NCBI GenBank assembly: GCA_019422105.1
Contig: JAHZDZ010000004.1
Span: 167,071-231,070, forward strand
DNA from: Bacillota bacterium
GTDB taxonomy: Bacteria; Bacillota; Clostridia; Lachnospirales; Anaerotignaceae
Direction: 5' to 3'
Length of the DNA: 64,000 nucleotides
How positions within the stretch are numbered: position 1 is the first letter of the stretch; each line of letters opens with the position of its first letter. The notes below the pieces were generated by a model, which made no database searches, was not told the DNA's origin, and saw only the letters and a program-made list of their open reading frames with translations. The position numbers and the translations under genes are program-made. Positions 26,574 to 36,370 of this stretch are shown piece after piece.

Positions 26574-27987
26574 AAACAATATGGCTTTGCTGACTGAAAT
26601 CCAGCGGCAAAACCAGTTTATTGAAAAAATAAAACAAAGAAACAGGGAAGAATTTCATAAAACAGGCAAACAAAAATATTTTTATAACCTGGTAATGGGG
26701 TGCCAAATGAACGCCCATGATTCCGAAAAGCTGTCAGGCATGCTAACGGAAATGGGTTACCTGGAGACAAAAGAGGAAACACAGGCCGATTTCATTATCT
26801 ACAATACCTGCTGTGTCAGGGAAAATGCGGAATTAAAGGTGTATGGAAAGCTTGGTTTTTTGAAACACTATAAAGAAAAAAATCCCAATGCCATTATTGC
26901 AGTATGCGGCTGTATGATGCAGCAGGACACTGTCATAGAGACAATTAAAAGATCCTATCGTCATGTGGACATTGTATTCGGCACTTTTAATCTCTATAAG
27001 CTGCCGGAACTCATTGAAACGCGGTACGAAACGGGCCGGACTGTCTTTGACATCTGGAAGGAGCAGAGGGAGATTGTGGAGGATATGCCAAGTATCCGCA
27101 AATATCCATTCAAAGCCAGCGTTAATGTCATGTATGGCTGCAATAATTTCTGCACTTACTGTATTGTGCCCTATGTCAGAGGCAGAGAGAGAAGCCGGGA
27201 AGCGGAGGACATTTTAAAGGAAATAAAAGCGCTTGTAAAAGATGGTGTGAAGGAAGTAACCCTTCTGGGGCAAAACGTCAATTCCTACGGCAAAAATCTG
27301 GACAGGCCGGTCTCCTTTGCGCAGCTTCTGAAAATGGTGGATGAAATAGAGGGGCTTGAGCGCATCCGTTTTATGACCTCTCATCCCAAGGATATATCAG
27401 ACGAACTGATAGAGGCCCTTGGGACATGCAAAAAAACAGGAAAATATCTGCATCTTCCCATTCAGTCAGGAAGCAGCCGTCTGCTTGAAAAAATGAATAG
27501 GCACTATACAAAGGAAAAATATCTGGACATTATAGAAAAGGTGAAAAAGGCGGTACCCGGTATACACATCAGTACCGATATTATGGTGGGCTTTCCGGGC
27601 GAGACGGAGGAGGATTTTCAGGATACCTTAGACGTTATCAAAAGGGTGCGCTACTCTACAGCGTTCACCTTTATTTATTCCAAAAGAACGGGCACTCCCG
27701 CAGCGGTAATGGAAAATCAGGTACCTGAGGATATTGTGAAGGACAGATTTGAGAGGCTTTTAAATGTTCTGAATCCTGTAATACATGAGGTAAATGAGGA
27801 AATGGTGGGGCAGACCTTAAAGGTGCTGGTAGAAGAAGAAAGCAAGCAAATCAGCGGAGTTCTGACCGGACGCACCGAAAATAATACACTGGTTCATTTT
27901 AAAGGCAACAACGACCTTATCGGTCAGTTAATAGATGTAAAAATAGAGGAAAACAAAACATTTTATTTAATCGGAGAAAGGATATAG
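26566..27987 (+). CDS. miaB: tRNA-2-methylthio-N6-isopentenyladenosine synthase
   Basis: MiaB adds a methylthio group to i6A37 of tRNAs reading UNN codons, the step after MiaA, whose gene lies 5 kb downstream. The 473-residue protein has the three N-terminal Cys of the auxiliary [4Fe-4S] cluster (MGCQMN, NTCCVRE, VCGCM), the radical-SAM CNNFCTYC motif (about residue 195) and a C-terminal TRAM domain. An N-terminal extension of some 40 residues is typical of Firmicutes. Confidence 0.96.
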   Translation: MNENNMALLTEIQRQNQFIEKIKQRNREEFHKTGKQKYFYNLVMGCQMNAHDSEKLSGMLTEMGYLETKEETQADFIIYNTCCVRENAELKVYGKLGFLKHYKEKNPNAIIAVCGCMMQQDTVIETIKRSYRHVDIVFGTFNLYKLPELIETRYETGRTVFDIWKEQREIVEDMPSIRKYPFKASVNVMYGCNNFCTYCIVPYVRGRERSREAEDILKEIKALVKDGVKEVTLLGQNVNSYGKNLDRPVSFAQLLKMVDEIEGLERIRFMTSHPKDISDELIEALGTCKKTGKYLHLPIQSGSSRLLEKMNRHYTKEKYLDIIEKVKKAVPGIHISTDIMVGFPGETEEDFQDTLDVIKRVRYSTAFTFIYSKRTGTPAAVMENQVPEDIVKDRFERLLNVLNPVIHEVNEEMVGQTLKVLVEEESKQISGVLTGRTENNTLVHFKGNNDLIGQLIDVKIEENKTFYLIGERI

Positions 27988-27995
27988 GTGCAGAT

Positions 27996-28397
27996 ATGAC
28001 AGTTTATGAGTTGGCAAGACAGTTAGGCGAGGAGTTACTGAAAACAGAAGAGGTTGAGAGAGTTCTCGCCGCCAAAAAGGCTTATGAGGCAGATGAAAAG
28101 GCAGTGGGCATGATTACTGAATACAATACCCTTCAAAAGCAGTACAGGGAAAAAATGCAGAATCCGGACATTACCTCTGAGGAATACAATAAGCTGACAG
28201 AGGAGATTATGGCAAAGGGAGATATTATCCAAAGCTATGAAATCACAAAAGAACTGATAGAGGCTGAAAATGACTTTAACCAGTTCATGAATTCCGTATT
28301 TTCCATTGTCACAAGCACCCTTTCAGGCGAAGAGGAGAACTGCGGCGGCGGATGTGACGGAGGCTGCTGCTCTTCCTGCGGCGGCGGATGCCATTAA
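27996..28397 (+). CDS. YlbF/YmcA-family protein with a Cys-rich tail
   Basis: This 133-residue helical protein belongs to the Com_YlbF family (RicA/RicF of Bacillus), whose members form an iron-sulfur-bearing complex that modulates RNase Y and mRNA processing. Helices span about residues 1-105. The tail has six Cys and a final His in the pattern CGGGC-DGG-CC-SS-C-GGG-CH, a likely metal or cluster site. It lies between miaB and mutS, the same place as ymcA in Bacillus subtilis. Whether it takes the YmcA or YlbF role is not decided; the Cys tail resembles YlbF more. Confidence 0.85.
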   Translation: MTVYELARQLGEELLKTEEVERVLAAKKAYEADEKAVGMITEYNTLQKQYREKMQNPDITSEEYNKLTEEIMAKGDIIQSYEITKELIEAENDFNQFMNSVFSIVTSTLSGEEENCGGGCDGGCCSSCGGGCH

Positions 28398-28407
28398 TAG
28401 TTTTGCG

Positions 28408-28445
28408 ATTAAAATCGGAAGTTTACGCTTCCGATTTTAATTTCG
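28408..28445 (+). terminator. Intrinsic terminator before mutS
   Basis: A 14-bp perfect stem, ATTAAAATCGGAAG with CTTCCGATTTTAAT, closes a six-base loop; T-rich sequence follows. Confidence 0.8.
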
Positions 28446-28493
28446 CTTCTTTTCGCGAAAATTATACTTTTTTGTAATTTCAGGAGGTCCCAA

Positions 28494-31115
28494 ATGGCGA
28501 AGATAACACCGATGATGGAACAATATCTGGAAATGAAAGAAAAATACAAATACTGTATCCTTTTTTTCAGGCTGGGCGATTTTTATGAAATGTTCTTTGA
28601 CGACGCGATTATTGCCTCAAAAGAACTTGAAATCACACTGACGGGAAAATCCTACGGTCAGGAGGAGCGCGCACCTATGTGCGGTATTCCGTACCACAGC
28701 GCCGATTCCTATATCGCAAAGCTTGTGGAAAAGGGCTACAAGGTGGCTATCTGTGAGCAGGTGGAAGACCCTAAATTAGCCAAGGGTATTGTAAAGAGGG
28801 ATGTCATCCGCATCATTACACCGGGGACAGTACTTGACAACACTATGCTCGACGAAACAAAAAATAACTATATTATGTCCGTCTACAGCGATAAAAACGG
28901 TTATGCTTTGGCCGTCTGCGATGTAACAACCGGAGAATTTCAGACAACAGAATTTTTGAGTATCAACGCCGGCAGCAAGCTGATAGATGAAATTGCCCGT
29001 TTTCACCCAGCTGAAATTATGTGCAATGAAGATTTCAGAAGGGAGGCGCAGTTCACAGAGATTGAAAACCGTTTTCAGGTAAAGCTCAGTATCTGCGACA
29101 AATGGATGTTTGAATACGGTACGGCCTATAAAAAAATATGTGACCATTTCCGCATACATAATGTTGAAGGCTTTGGCCTCAGGGAAAAGCATTTTTCGGT
29201 GTGCGCCTGCGGAAGCCTTTTACAATATCTTTACGATATGCAGAAAAATGATTTGAGCCATATTACATCCATTAAAACCTATACGACGAATGACTTTATG
29301 CTTCTGGACATATCCAGCCGCCGCAATCTGGAGCTGACGGAAACTCTGCGGGAAAAAAAGCGCCGGGGCTCCCTTCTGTGGGTATTGGATAAAACAAAAA
29401 CGGCAATGGGTGCAAGGCTTTTAAGGAAATGGGTGGAGCAGCCCCTTCTGGATGCCGGCTCTATCAGAAAAAGGCTGGAGGGCGTAGGAGAACTGAAAAA
29501 TGAGCTCTTTCTCCGCGAGGAAATAAAAGAAGTGCTGGATTCCATGTACGATTTTGAGAGAATTATGAGCAAGGTTGTGTATCAGACAGCCAACTGCCGC
29601 GATTTGGTTTCACTGAAAAACTCCCTCGAAAATCTGCCGCTTTTAAAACAGATAATCAGAAAATGCAAGAGTGCATATCTGTCAGAGCTTTATGATAATC
29701 TGGATACTTTGGATAATATTTATGAGCTGATTCAAAATGCTGTCACAGACGATCCTCCCTTTACCGTGAGGGAAGGCGGTCTGATTAAATACGGCTATAA
29801 CAATGAGCTGGATATTTTAATGAAGGCAAAAAGCGAGGGTGCTCAGTGGATTGCGGATTTGGAAAGCGAGGAAAAAGAAAAAACAGGCATCAAAAACCTG
29901 AGAATTCGTTATAATAAGGTTTTTGGCTATTACATAGAGGTTACAAAATCAAATATCGGCGAGGTACCCGATCGCTATATCAGAAAACAGACCCTTGCAA
30001 ACTGCGAGCGTTATGCAACACCGGAATTAAACGAGCTGGCAGAGCTTATACTGGGCTCTGAGGAAAAAATGATAAGCCTGGAGTATGATTTATTCTGCCA
30101 GGTGAGAAATGCAGTGGCTGACGAGGTAAACCGCATACAAAAATGCGCGACGATTGTGTCCGTCATAGACGCCCTGCAATCCCTGGCGGAGACTGCGCAG
30201 GCAAACCAATATGTATGCCCCAAAATCAATGAGGACGGTGTTATCGATATTAAGGAGGGACGCCATCCGGTGGTAGAAAAAATGTCCCAAAGCGGCTTTG
30301 TTCCCAACGATACCTTTCTGGATATTGATGAAAACCGCCTGTCTATCATAACCGGCCCTAACATGGCCGGAAAGTCAACCTATATGCGTCAGGTGGCTTT
30401 GATTGTTCTTATGGCGCAGATTGGAAGCTTTGTTCCGGCGGCGGAAGCCGACATAGGAATTGTGGACCGCATATTCACAAGAGTTGGCGCCTCTGATGAT
30501 TTGGCCAGCGGTCAGAGTACCTTTATGGTAGAGATGACGGAGGTTGCAAATATACTCAATAACGCAACGGACAGAAGCCTTCTCATACTGGATGAAATCG
30601 GCAGGGGAACCAGTACCTTTGATGGATTAAGTATTGCCTGGGCGGTATTGGAATATATTACGGATAAAAAACAAATCGGCGCAAAAACGCTCTTTGCCAC
30701 CCACTATCACGAATTAACGGAGCTAGAGGGAAAACTGAACGGCGTAAAGAATTACTGCATTACCGTAAAGGAACAGGGAGAAGATATTATTTTCCTGCGT
30801 AAAATCGTTCGCGGCGGAGCAGACCACAGCTATGGCGTACAGGTAGCCCGCCTGGCGGGACTTCCCAACAAGGTTATCAAGCGTTCCAGTGAAATTTTAA
30901 AACAGCTTAACGCCGCTGACATCACAAAAAAAGCGAAGAAGCTGGCGAAGGAATCCAAAGAGCAGAATGAGGAGATCGCAAAGCAGGCTGATTTGTTTAC
31001 CCTACAGGAGACTCAGATTATTGATGAAATCAACAAAATAGATGTCATGTCCCTGACACCTATTCAGGGGCTGCAGGTTTTGTTTGATCTGCAGCGGAAA
31101 ACAAAGGGGCTTTAA
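28494..31115 (+). CDS. mutS: DNA mismatch repair protein MutS
   Basis: MutS recognises mismatches and recruits MutL. The 873-residue protein has the mismatch-reading N-terminal domain with the F-x-E-type motif in RLGDFYEMFFDDA, the connector, lever and clamp domains, and the ABC ATPase with Walker A GPNMAGKST (about residue 623), signature-loop DDLASGQSTFMVEM and Walker B LLILDEIGRGTS. CAGGAGG precedes the ATG. It is followed by mutL after 34 bases. Confidence 0.97.
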   Translation: MAKITPMMEQYLEMKEKYKYCILFFRLGDFYEMFFDDAIIASKELEITLTGKSYGQEERAPMCGIPYHSADSYIAKLVEKGYKVAICEQVEDPKLAKGIVKRDVIRIITPGTVLDNTMLDETKNNYIMSVYSDKNGYALAVCDVTTGEFQTTEFLSINAGSKLIDEIARFHPAEIMCNEDFRREAQFTEIENRFQVKLSICDKWMFEYGTAYKKICDHFRIHNVEGFGLREKHFSVCACGSLLQYLYDMQKNDLSHITSIKTYTTNDFMLLDISSRRNLELTETLREKKRRGSLLWVLDKTKTAMGARLLRKWVEQPLLDAGSIRKRLEGVGELKNELFLREEIKEVLDSMYDFERIMSKVVYQTANCRDLVSLKNSLENLPLLKQIIRKCKSAYLSELYDNLDTLDNIYELIQNAVTDDPPFTVREGGLIKYGYNNELDILMKAKSEGAQWIADLESEEKEKTGIKNLRIRYNKVFGYYIEVTKSNIGEVPDRYIRKQTLANCERYATPELNELAELILGSEEKMISLEYDLFCQVRNAVADEVNRIQKCATIVSVIDALQSLAETAQANQYVCPKINEDGVIDIKEGRHPVVEKMSQSGFVPNDTFLDIDENRLSIITGPNMAGKSTYMRQVALIVLMAQIGSFVPAAEADIGIVDRIFTRVGASDDLASGQSTFMVEMTEVANILNNATDRSLLILDEIGRGTSTFDGLSIAWAVLEYITDKKQIGAKTLFATHYHELTELEGKLNGVKNYCITVKEQGEDIIFLRKIVRGGADHSYGVQVARLAGLPNKVIKRSSEILKQLNAADITKKAKKLAKESKEQNEEIAKQADLFTLQETQIIDEINKIDVMSLTPIQGLQVLFDLQRKTKGL

Positions 31116-31149
31116 TCTATTGCTGCCCCTGTGAAAGAGAGGTGTATTC

Positions 31150-33114
31150 ATGAATAAAATAAAGCTGCTTGACAATGCGACAATCAATAAAATAGCTGCC
31201 GGAGAGGTAGTAGAGCGTCCAAGCTCTGTGGTAAAGGAGCTTGTGGAAAATGCCATTGACGCCGATGCCAGCGCTGTGACCATAGAAATCAAGGAGGGCG
31301 GAATTTCCTACCTTCGCATCACGGACAACGGAAAAGGCATACCGAAGGAACAGGTAAAAAGCGCTTTCATCCGCCATGCTACCAGCAAAATAACCGCTAT
31401 TGAGGATTTGGATTCTATTTTTTCCATGGGCTTTCGGGGTGAGGCATTAGCCAGTATCGCCGCTGTCTCACAGCTGGAGATGACAACCAAAACTCATGAT
31501 GAGGATACAGGTACGAAAATAACGATTACGGCAGGAGAGGTTTTACAGGAGCAGGACTGCGGCTGCGCCGATGGAACCAGTATTGCCATGCACAATCTGT
31601 TTTTTAATGTTCCGGCAAGAAGAAAATTTTTAAAGAAGGCTGGAACGGAAAGCGGGTATGTCTCCGAGGTTGTAAACCGTCTGGCCCTCGGGCATCCAGA
31701 CATCTCCTTTCAGTACATAAACAATGATTCTATGCTTTTGCATACATCGGGCAATAACGATTTAAAAACTGCCGTATTCCATGTCTATGGTAAAGATGTG
31801 GCTAAAAAAATGATAGAGCTTAACGGAGAGGACAGAGAATATGTCTTGAGGGGGCTTATTGGCCGCCCGGAGCTTTCCCGCGCCAACAGAAATTATGAAA
31901 CACTGTTTATTAACGGGCGCTATATCAAAAATGAGCTGGTTTCCTCCGCAGTGGAGGAGGCTTATAAAACCAGGCTTATGGTGGGTAAATTTCCTTTTTA
32001 TGTGCTGAATCTGAATCTTCCTCCTTCTCTTGTGGATGTCAATGTGCATCCCGCAAAGCTGGAGGTACGTTTTTCGGACGAAGACAGGGTGTACAATTTT
32101 GTCTACCACACTGTTTTGGATTCGCTGAAGGAGGAGATATTGATACCGGAGGCAGACTGGAATTCCAAAACATCCCAGAGTGTCAGAGAGTTTATAAAGG
32201 ATTATGAGGCTAATAAGCCGGAACAGAAATCTCTCTTTGAGCAAAAGGGAGACTTTACCTATGTAAAGCCCGAGGCAAGTGAAAAAACAGAAGAGGAATA
32301 CCGTATTCCGGGATTATTGAGTCAATCCATGTACAAAGAAAAAACCGTACAGGAAGAAAAAGGCGGTTATCAGACAAAAGCATATTTGGAAGAAAATATT
32401 GTCAACAAGCCGTCTGAGCTGATACAAGTTTTGGAGGAAGAGGAGGAAGAGGACATCTTCTCAAAGCTGGAAAAAAAGCTGGGAGACAGCAAGCCAGCGG
32501 AAAAACAGGAGATAAAGAAAAAATTTATACCTTTTTTCAGTCATTACAAAATTATAGGACAAATATTCAATACCTACTGGATAGTTGAGCAAAATAACAG
32601 CATTTTTATGATTGATCAGCATGCGGCCCACGAGCGTATCCTTTTTGAGGAACTGATGCATAAATTTAAGGAGGAAACTGTGATTGCCCAGCGGCTTTTA
32701 CAGCCTGCTGTCGTCAATCTGAGCCATAGGGAAAAGGAAATACTGAAGGAAAATCTGGATCTTTTTCAAAAATTTGGATTTGATATTGAGGAATTTGGGG
32801 ATACTGCCTATGCACTCCGCTCTGTGCCCTTTATATTCAAAGGCCCCTCCGAGATAAAATATTTTACAGACATTCTTGATATATTGGGAGATACCGCATT
32901 GGATAGTCTCTACGACACAAAGGTGCATGCTGTTGCTACTATGGCCTGTAAGGCGGCGGTAAAGGCGAATGACAAACTCAGCTTCCAGGAAGCTAAAGTA
33001 TTGATTGAGAAGCTCCTTGAATTGGAGAATCCATTCAACTGCCCTCATGGAAGACCGACTATTATTGAAATGACAGAGTATGAACTGGAAAAAAAATTCA
33101 AAAGAATACAATAG
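31150..33114 (+). CDS. mutL: DNA mismatch repair protein MutL
   Basis: The 654-residue protein has the GHKL ATPase N-terminus (IAAGEVVERPSSVVKELVENA, DNGKGI, GFRGEALASI) and a C-terminal dimerisation domain with the endonuclease motif DQHAAHERILFEE, found in bacteria lacking MutH, plus the CxxxAVKA and CPHGRP metal-site motifs. It should therefore be a nicking MutL. GAGAGGTG precedes the ATG. Confidence 0.97.
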   Translation: MNKIKLLDNATINKIAAGEVVERPSSVVKELVENAIDADASAVTIEIKEGGISYLRITDNGKGIPKEQVKSAFIRHATSKITAIEDLDSIFSMGFRGEALASIAAVSQLEMTTKTHDEDTGTKITITAGEVLQEQDCGCADGTSIAMHNLFFNVPARRKFLKKAGTESGYVSEVVNRLALGHPDISFQYINNDSMLLHTSGNNDLKTAVFHVYGKDVAKKMIELNGEDREYVLRGLIGRPELSRANRNYETLFINGRYIKNELVSSAVEEAYKTRLMVGKFPFYVLNLNLPPSLVDVNVHPAKLEVRFSDEDRVYNFVYHTVLDSLKEEILIPEADWNSKTSQSVREFIKDYEANKPEQKSLFEQKGDFTYVKPEASEKTEEEYRIPGLLSQSMYKEKTVQEEKGGYQTKAYLEENIVNKPSELIQVLEEEEEEDIFSKLEKKLGDSKPAEKQEIKKKFIPFFSHYKIIGQIFNTYWIVEQNNSIFMIDQHAAHERILFEELMHKFKEETVIAQRLLQPAVVNLSHREKEILKENLDLFQKFGFDIEEFGDTAYALRSVPFIFKGPSEIKYFTDILDILGDTALDSLYDTKVHAVATMACKAAVKANDKLSFQEAKVLIEKLLELENPFNCPHGRPTIIEMTEYELEKKFKRIQ

Positions 33115-33129
33115 AAGGGTAAAAAGGCT

Positions 33130-34095
33130 ATGAAAAATCCTTTGATTGTCATAGCAGGTCCGACAGCCTGCGGAAAAACCAGCACGTCTATTGCTCTGGC
33201 AAAAAAAATCGGCGGAGAAATTATATCCGCTGATTCCATGCAGGTTTACCGCTATATGGATATTGGCACTGCTAAGATAACGAGAGAAGAAATGCAGGGA
33301 ATTCATCATTATCTCATTGACGAGTTTTTGCCGGATGAAGAATTTAACGTTATGGTTTTTCAGCAAAAGGCAAAACAATATATGGAGGAAATTTGGGAAA
33401 AGGGCAAGATTCCCATTCTGGTAGGCGGGACCGGCTTTTACATCAACGCTTTGGTTTACGATAATAATTTTATGGAAACTAACGAAAACACAGAATTGAG
33501 AAACAGGCTCTATGAAGAAGCAAAAACCTTTGGGCCTGCGTATATACACAACAAACTGAGGGAGGTTGACCCCGCATCCGCGGATAAGATACATTATAAC
33601 AATGTAAAAAGAGTCGCCCGCGCCATAGAGTATTATGAACTGACAGGTGAGCGGATTTCGGAGCACAATAGAAGGGAAAAGGAAAAGGAATCTCCCTATA
33701 ATACTGCCTTTATTATACTGAATATGGACAGAAAGCTCTTATATGACCGCATCAACAGCAGGGTAGATAAAATGATTGAGAACGGCCTTGTTGAAGAGGT
33801 GCAGAAGCTTTTATGTATGGGCTACAGCCCCTCTCTTGTCTCCATGCAGGGCCTTGGGTATAAGGAAATCGTTTCCTGCCTGGAAGGGGAATGCACTCTT
33901 TCGGAGGCCGCGGAGCTATTGAAAAAGAGCACACGGCATTTTGCGAAGCGTCAGCTGACGTGGTTCCGCGGACAGTCTGAGGGTCTGTGGATGGACATTA
34001 CAAAAGCAAAAGAGGATGAAATACTGGATAAAATACTTTCTTACTGTAGAGAAAGGAATATTCATTTGAGGGAGAATATTAGAAATGACAATTGA
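33130..34095 (+). CDS. miaA: tRNA dimethylallyltransferase
   Basis: MiaA transfers a dimethylallyl group to A37 of tRNAs reading UNN codons. The 321-residue enzyme has the P-loop IAGPTACGKTS, the substrate motif SADSMQVYRYMDIGTAK, and VGGTGFYI. It follows mutL after 15 bases, the conserved mutS-mutL-miaA order, and overlaps the next gene by 11 bases. Confidence 0.96.
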   Translation: MKNPLIVIAGPTACGKTSTSIALAKKIGGEIISADSMQVYRYMDIGTAKITREEMQGIHHYLIDEFLPDEEFNVMVFQQKAKQYMEEIWEKGKIPILVGGTGFYINALVYDNNFMETNENTELRNRLYEEAKTFGPAYIHNKLREVDPASADKIHYNNVKRVARAIEYYELTGERISEHNRREKEKESPYNTAFIILNMDRKLLYDRINSRVDKMIENGLVEEVQKLLCMGYSPSLVSMQGLGYKEIVSCLEGECTLSEAAELLKKSTRHFAKRQLTWFRGQSEGLWMDITKAKEDEILDKILSYCRERNIHLRENIRNDN

Positions 34096-35374
34096 TTTAC
34101 ATGCATTTATGAAGGAGCAGTTTCATTTTACCGACAACGTTTTGGATTTTGCAGAGCGGACGGAAGAGAAAATAAAAGGGCAGTTTGGCGCCATTGAAGC
34201 GGTAACGGAATACAATCAATATAAGGTAACAGGCGCAATGCAGAAAAACCGGCTGAGCGATATTCATTTTGCGGCGACCACAGGGTATGGATATAATGAT
34301 TTGGGAAGAGATACACTGGAAAGCGTATATGCAGATGTTTTTCATACAGAATCCGGTCTTGTCCGTCCTCAGATCATATCGGGAACCCATGCCCTTACGG
34401 TAGCTTTGGCAGGCAATTTAAGGCCGGGAGACGAATTGCTGTCACCGGTTGGCCTTCCCTATGATACGTTGCAGGGCGTTATCGGCATCCGTAAGGAGAG
34501 AGGTTCTTTAACGGAATATGGTATTGTTTACAGGCAGGTTGATTTACAGGAGGACGGAAGCTTTGACTTCGAGGGAATTGAAAAAGCGCTGAACAAAAAA
34601 ACAAAGCTTGTCACCATACAGCGTTCAAAGGGTTATTCTCTTCGACCTTCTCTGACAGTAGAGAGGATTGGCGAGCTGATAGCCTTTATCAGGGAAATAA
34701 AAAAAGACGTTATTATCATGGTTGATAATTGCTACGGAGAATTCGTGGATACCATAGAGCCCAGTGATGTGGGTGCGGATTTATGCGTCGGAAGCCTCAT
34801 TAAGAATCCGGGCGGCGGTCTTGCTCCAATCGGCGGTTATATTGTTGGAAAAGAGGAATATGTGGAAAACGCGGCCGTGAGACTTACCTCCCCCGGGCTT
34901 GGCAGGGAAGTAGGCGCCACTCTTGGCGTAACTCCGGCACTTTTTCAGGGCCTTTTCATGGCGCCTCAAGTGGTGGGCGGCAGCTTGAAGGGTGCTGTTT
35001 TTGCGGCAAAGCTTTTTGAGGATTTAGGTTTTTCTGTTGTCCCCGCTTCTCAGGAAAAGAGAGCGGACATTGTAGAGGCCATTCAAATGAAAACGCCGGA
35101 AAATGTAATCGCTTTCTGTCAGGGAATACAAAAGGGTGCGCCTGTAGACAGCTATGTTACACCGGAGCCTTGGGATATGCCGGGCTATGACTGTCCTGTC
35201 ATCATGGCTGCAGGTGCCTTTGTACAAGGATCCTCCATTGAATTAAGCGCGGATGCCCCTATAAAGCCGCCGTACAGCGTATTTATGCAGGGCGGACTCT
35301 CCTGGCATCACGCAAAATTAGGTATTATGATAGGACTTCAAACCATGGTGGATAAAGGTCTGATTAAAATTTAA
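34085..35374 (+). CDS. Methionine gamma-lyase-like PLP enzyme (YnbB/aluminium resistance family)
   Basis: The 429-residue protein belongs to the PLP-dependent fold type I Met_gamma_lyase family. The cofactor Lys is expected in GSLIKNPGGGLAP (about residue 240) and the Asp contacting the pyridine ring in IMVDNCYGEF. Homologues sit next to miaA or hfq in many Firmicutes. The reaction is not well established; cysteine or methionine cleavage is a family-level guess. It overlaps miaA, so it is in the mutS operon. Confidence 0.88.
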   Translation: MTIDLHAFMKEQFHFTDNVLDFAERTEEKIKGQFGAIEAVTEYNQYKVTGAMQKNRLSDIHFAATTGYGYNDLGRDTLESVYADVFHTESGLVRPQIISGTHALTVALAGNLRPGDELLSPVGLPYDTLQGVIGIRKERGSLTEYGIVYRQVDLQEDGSFDFEGIEKALNKKTKLVTIQRSKGYSLRPSLTVERIGELIAFIREIKKDVIIMVDNCYGEFVDTIEPSDVGADLCVGSLIKNPGGGLAPIGGYIVGKEEYVENAAVRLTSPGLGREVGATLGVTPALFQGLFMAPQVVGGSLKGAVFAAKLFEDLGFSVVPASQEKRADIVEAIQMKTPENVIAFCQGIQKGAPVDSYVTPEPWDMPGYDCPVIMAAGAFVQGSSIELSADAPIKPPYSVFMQGGLSWHHAKLGIMIGLQTMVDKGLIKI

Positions 35375-35404
35375 GCGTTCTCAGCAGATAACGGGGTGGC
35401 AGCT

Positions 35405-36370
35405 ATGTGGACATTAAAAATACTGCATACAGATTTTTATCATCTGTTTTATTATTTTTTTATTTACAGCTTTTTAGGCTGGGCAATGGAAACCTGCCTA
35501 GTTTCCGCCAGCGGGAAAAAATTTGTAAACAGGGGATTTCTAAATGGCCCCTTTTGCCCTATTTACGGGATAGGGGCAAGTTGTGTGTATTTGTTTCTGA
35601 CGCCGGCGGCAAATAATGTTCTCCTGATTTTTGCAGGGGGAATGTGCCTTGCTACCGTTATTGAATATGTCACCGCCACCTTTATGGAATTTCTTTTTCA
35701 TGCTAAATGGTGGGATTACAGCGATAAAAAATATAATTTAAAAGGCAGGGTATGCCTCAGTATTTCTGTCTGCTGGGGATTTTTGTCTGTCTTGATGCTG
35801 AAGGTGTTCCAGCCCTTTATATTGATAATTGTCGGCAAAATACCTGTTGAGGCCGGAAGGGCTTTTGGCAGCCTCTTGATTTTTTATTTCCTGGGTGATA
35901 TGATGCTTACAACCTATCATGTCCTTCACCTGAACAGCAAGCTGAAAAGAGCAAGCGAATTTAGAGAACAGCTTTGGGAGCGCCTTGAAAATACAAAGCT
36001 TTACGAAACTCAGGAGGAAATACGGTATAAGCTGGAGGCTATGTCTAAGAATGAGCTTTTGGATGAGCTGAAGGACAGAGTAGAATTGCAAATAAGTAAG
36101 TACAGGGAAGCGAAGCTGGAAAACTATATGGAATTTAACGAAAAGTTAGAAAGGATACAGGAAGAAATTAGAAAAGCGGCTGATAAATACCAAAAATCTG
36201 TCAATACTAATAATATATTTGAAAAAAGACTTATGAAAGCATTTCCTAATATTCGCTCCTTTCATTATGAGGAGGTTATGAAGGAAATGAAAAAACGGTC
36301 TATGGCAAAAAAAGAGAAGCTGGAAAAAAAAGAGAACGGGGATGTGAAAACGAATGAAAAACAGTCATAA
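35405..36370 (+). CDS. CmpB-type membrane protein (putative ABC transporter permease family)
   Basis: The N-terminal 170 residues hold about five membrane helices with the family signatures FFIYSFLGWAMET, GFLNGPFCPIYG, EYVTATFMEFLF and WWDYSDKKYNLKGRVCL. These match the ABC_trans_CmpB family, whose members lack a proven transport role. The remaining 150 residues are a charged coiled coil at the cytoplasmic side. GTG at 35396 or ATG at 35405 may be the start; the ATG has the better-spaced ACGGGG. The gene overlaps the carboxypeptidase gene by 17 bases, which hints at an envelope role. Confidence 0.75.
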   Translation: MWTLKILHTDFYHLFYYFFIYSFLGWAMETCLVSASGKKFVNRGFLNGPFCPIYGIGASCVYLFLTPAANNVLLIFAGGMCLATVIEYVTATFMEFLFHAKWWDYSDKKYNLKGRVCLSISVCWGFLSVLMLKVFQPFILIIVGKIPVEAGRAFGSLLIFYFLGDMMLTTYHVLHLNSKLKRASEFREQLWERLENTKLYETQEEIRYKLEAMSKNELLDELKDRVELQISKYREAKLENYMEFNEKLERIQEEIRKAADKYQKSVNTNNIFEKRLMKAFPNIRSFHYEEVMKEMKKRSMAKKEKLEKKENGDVKTNEKQS

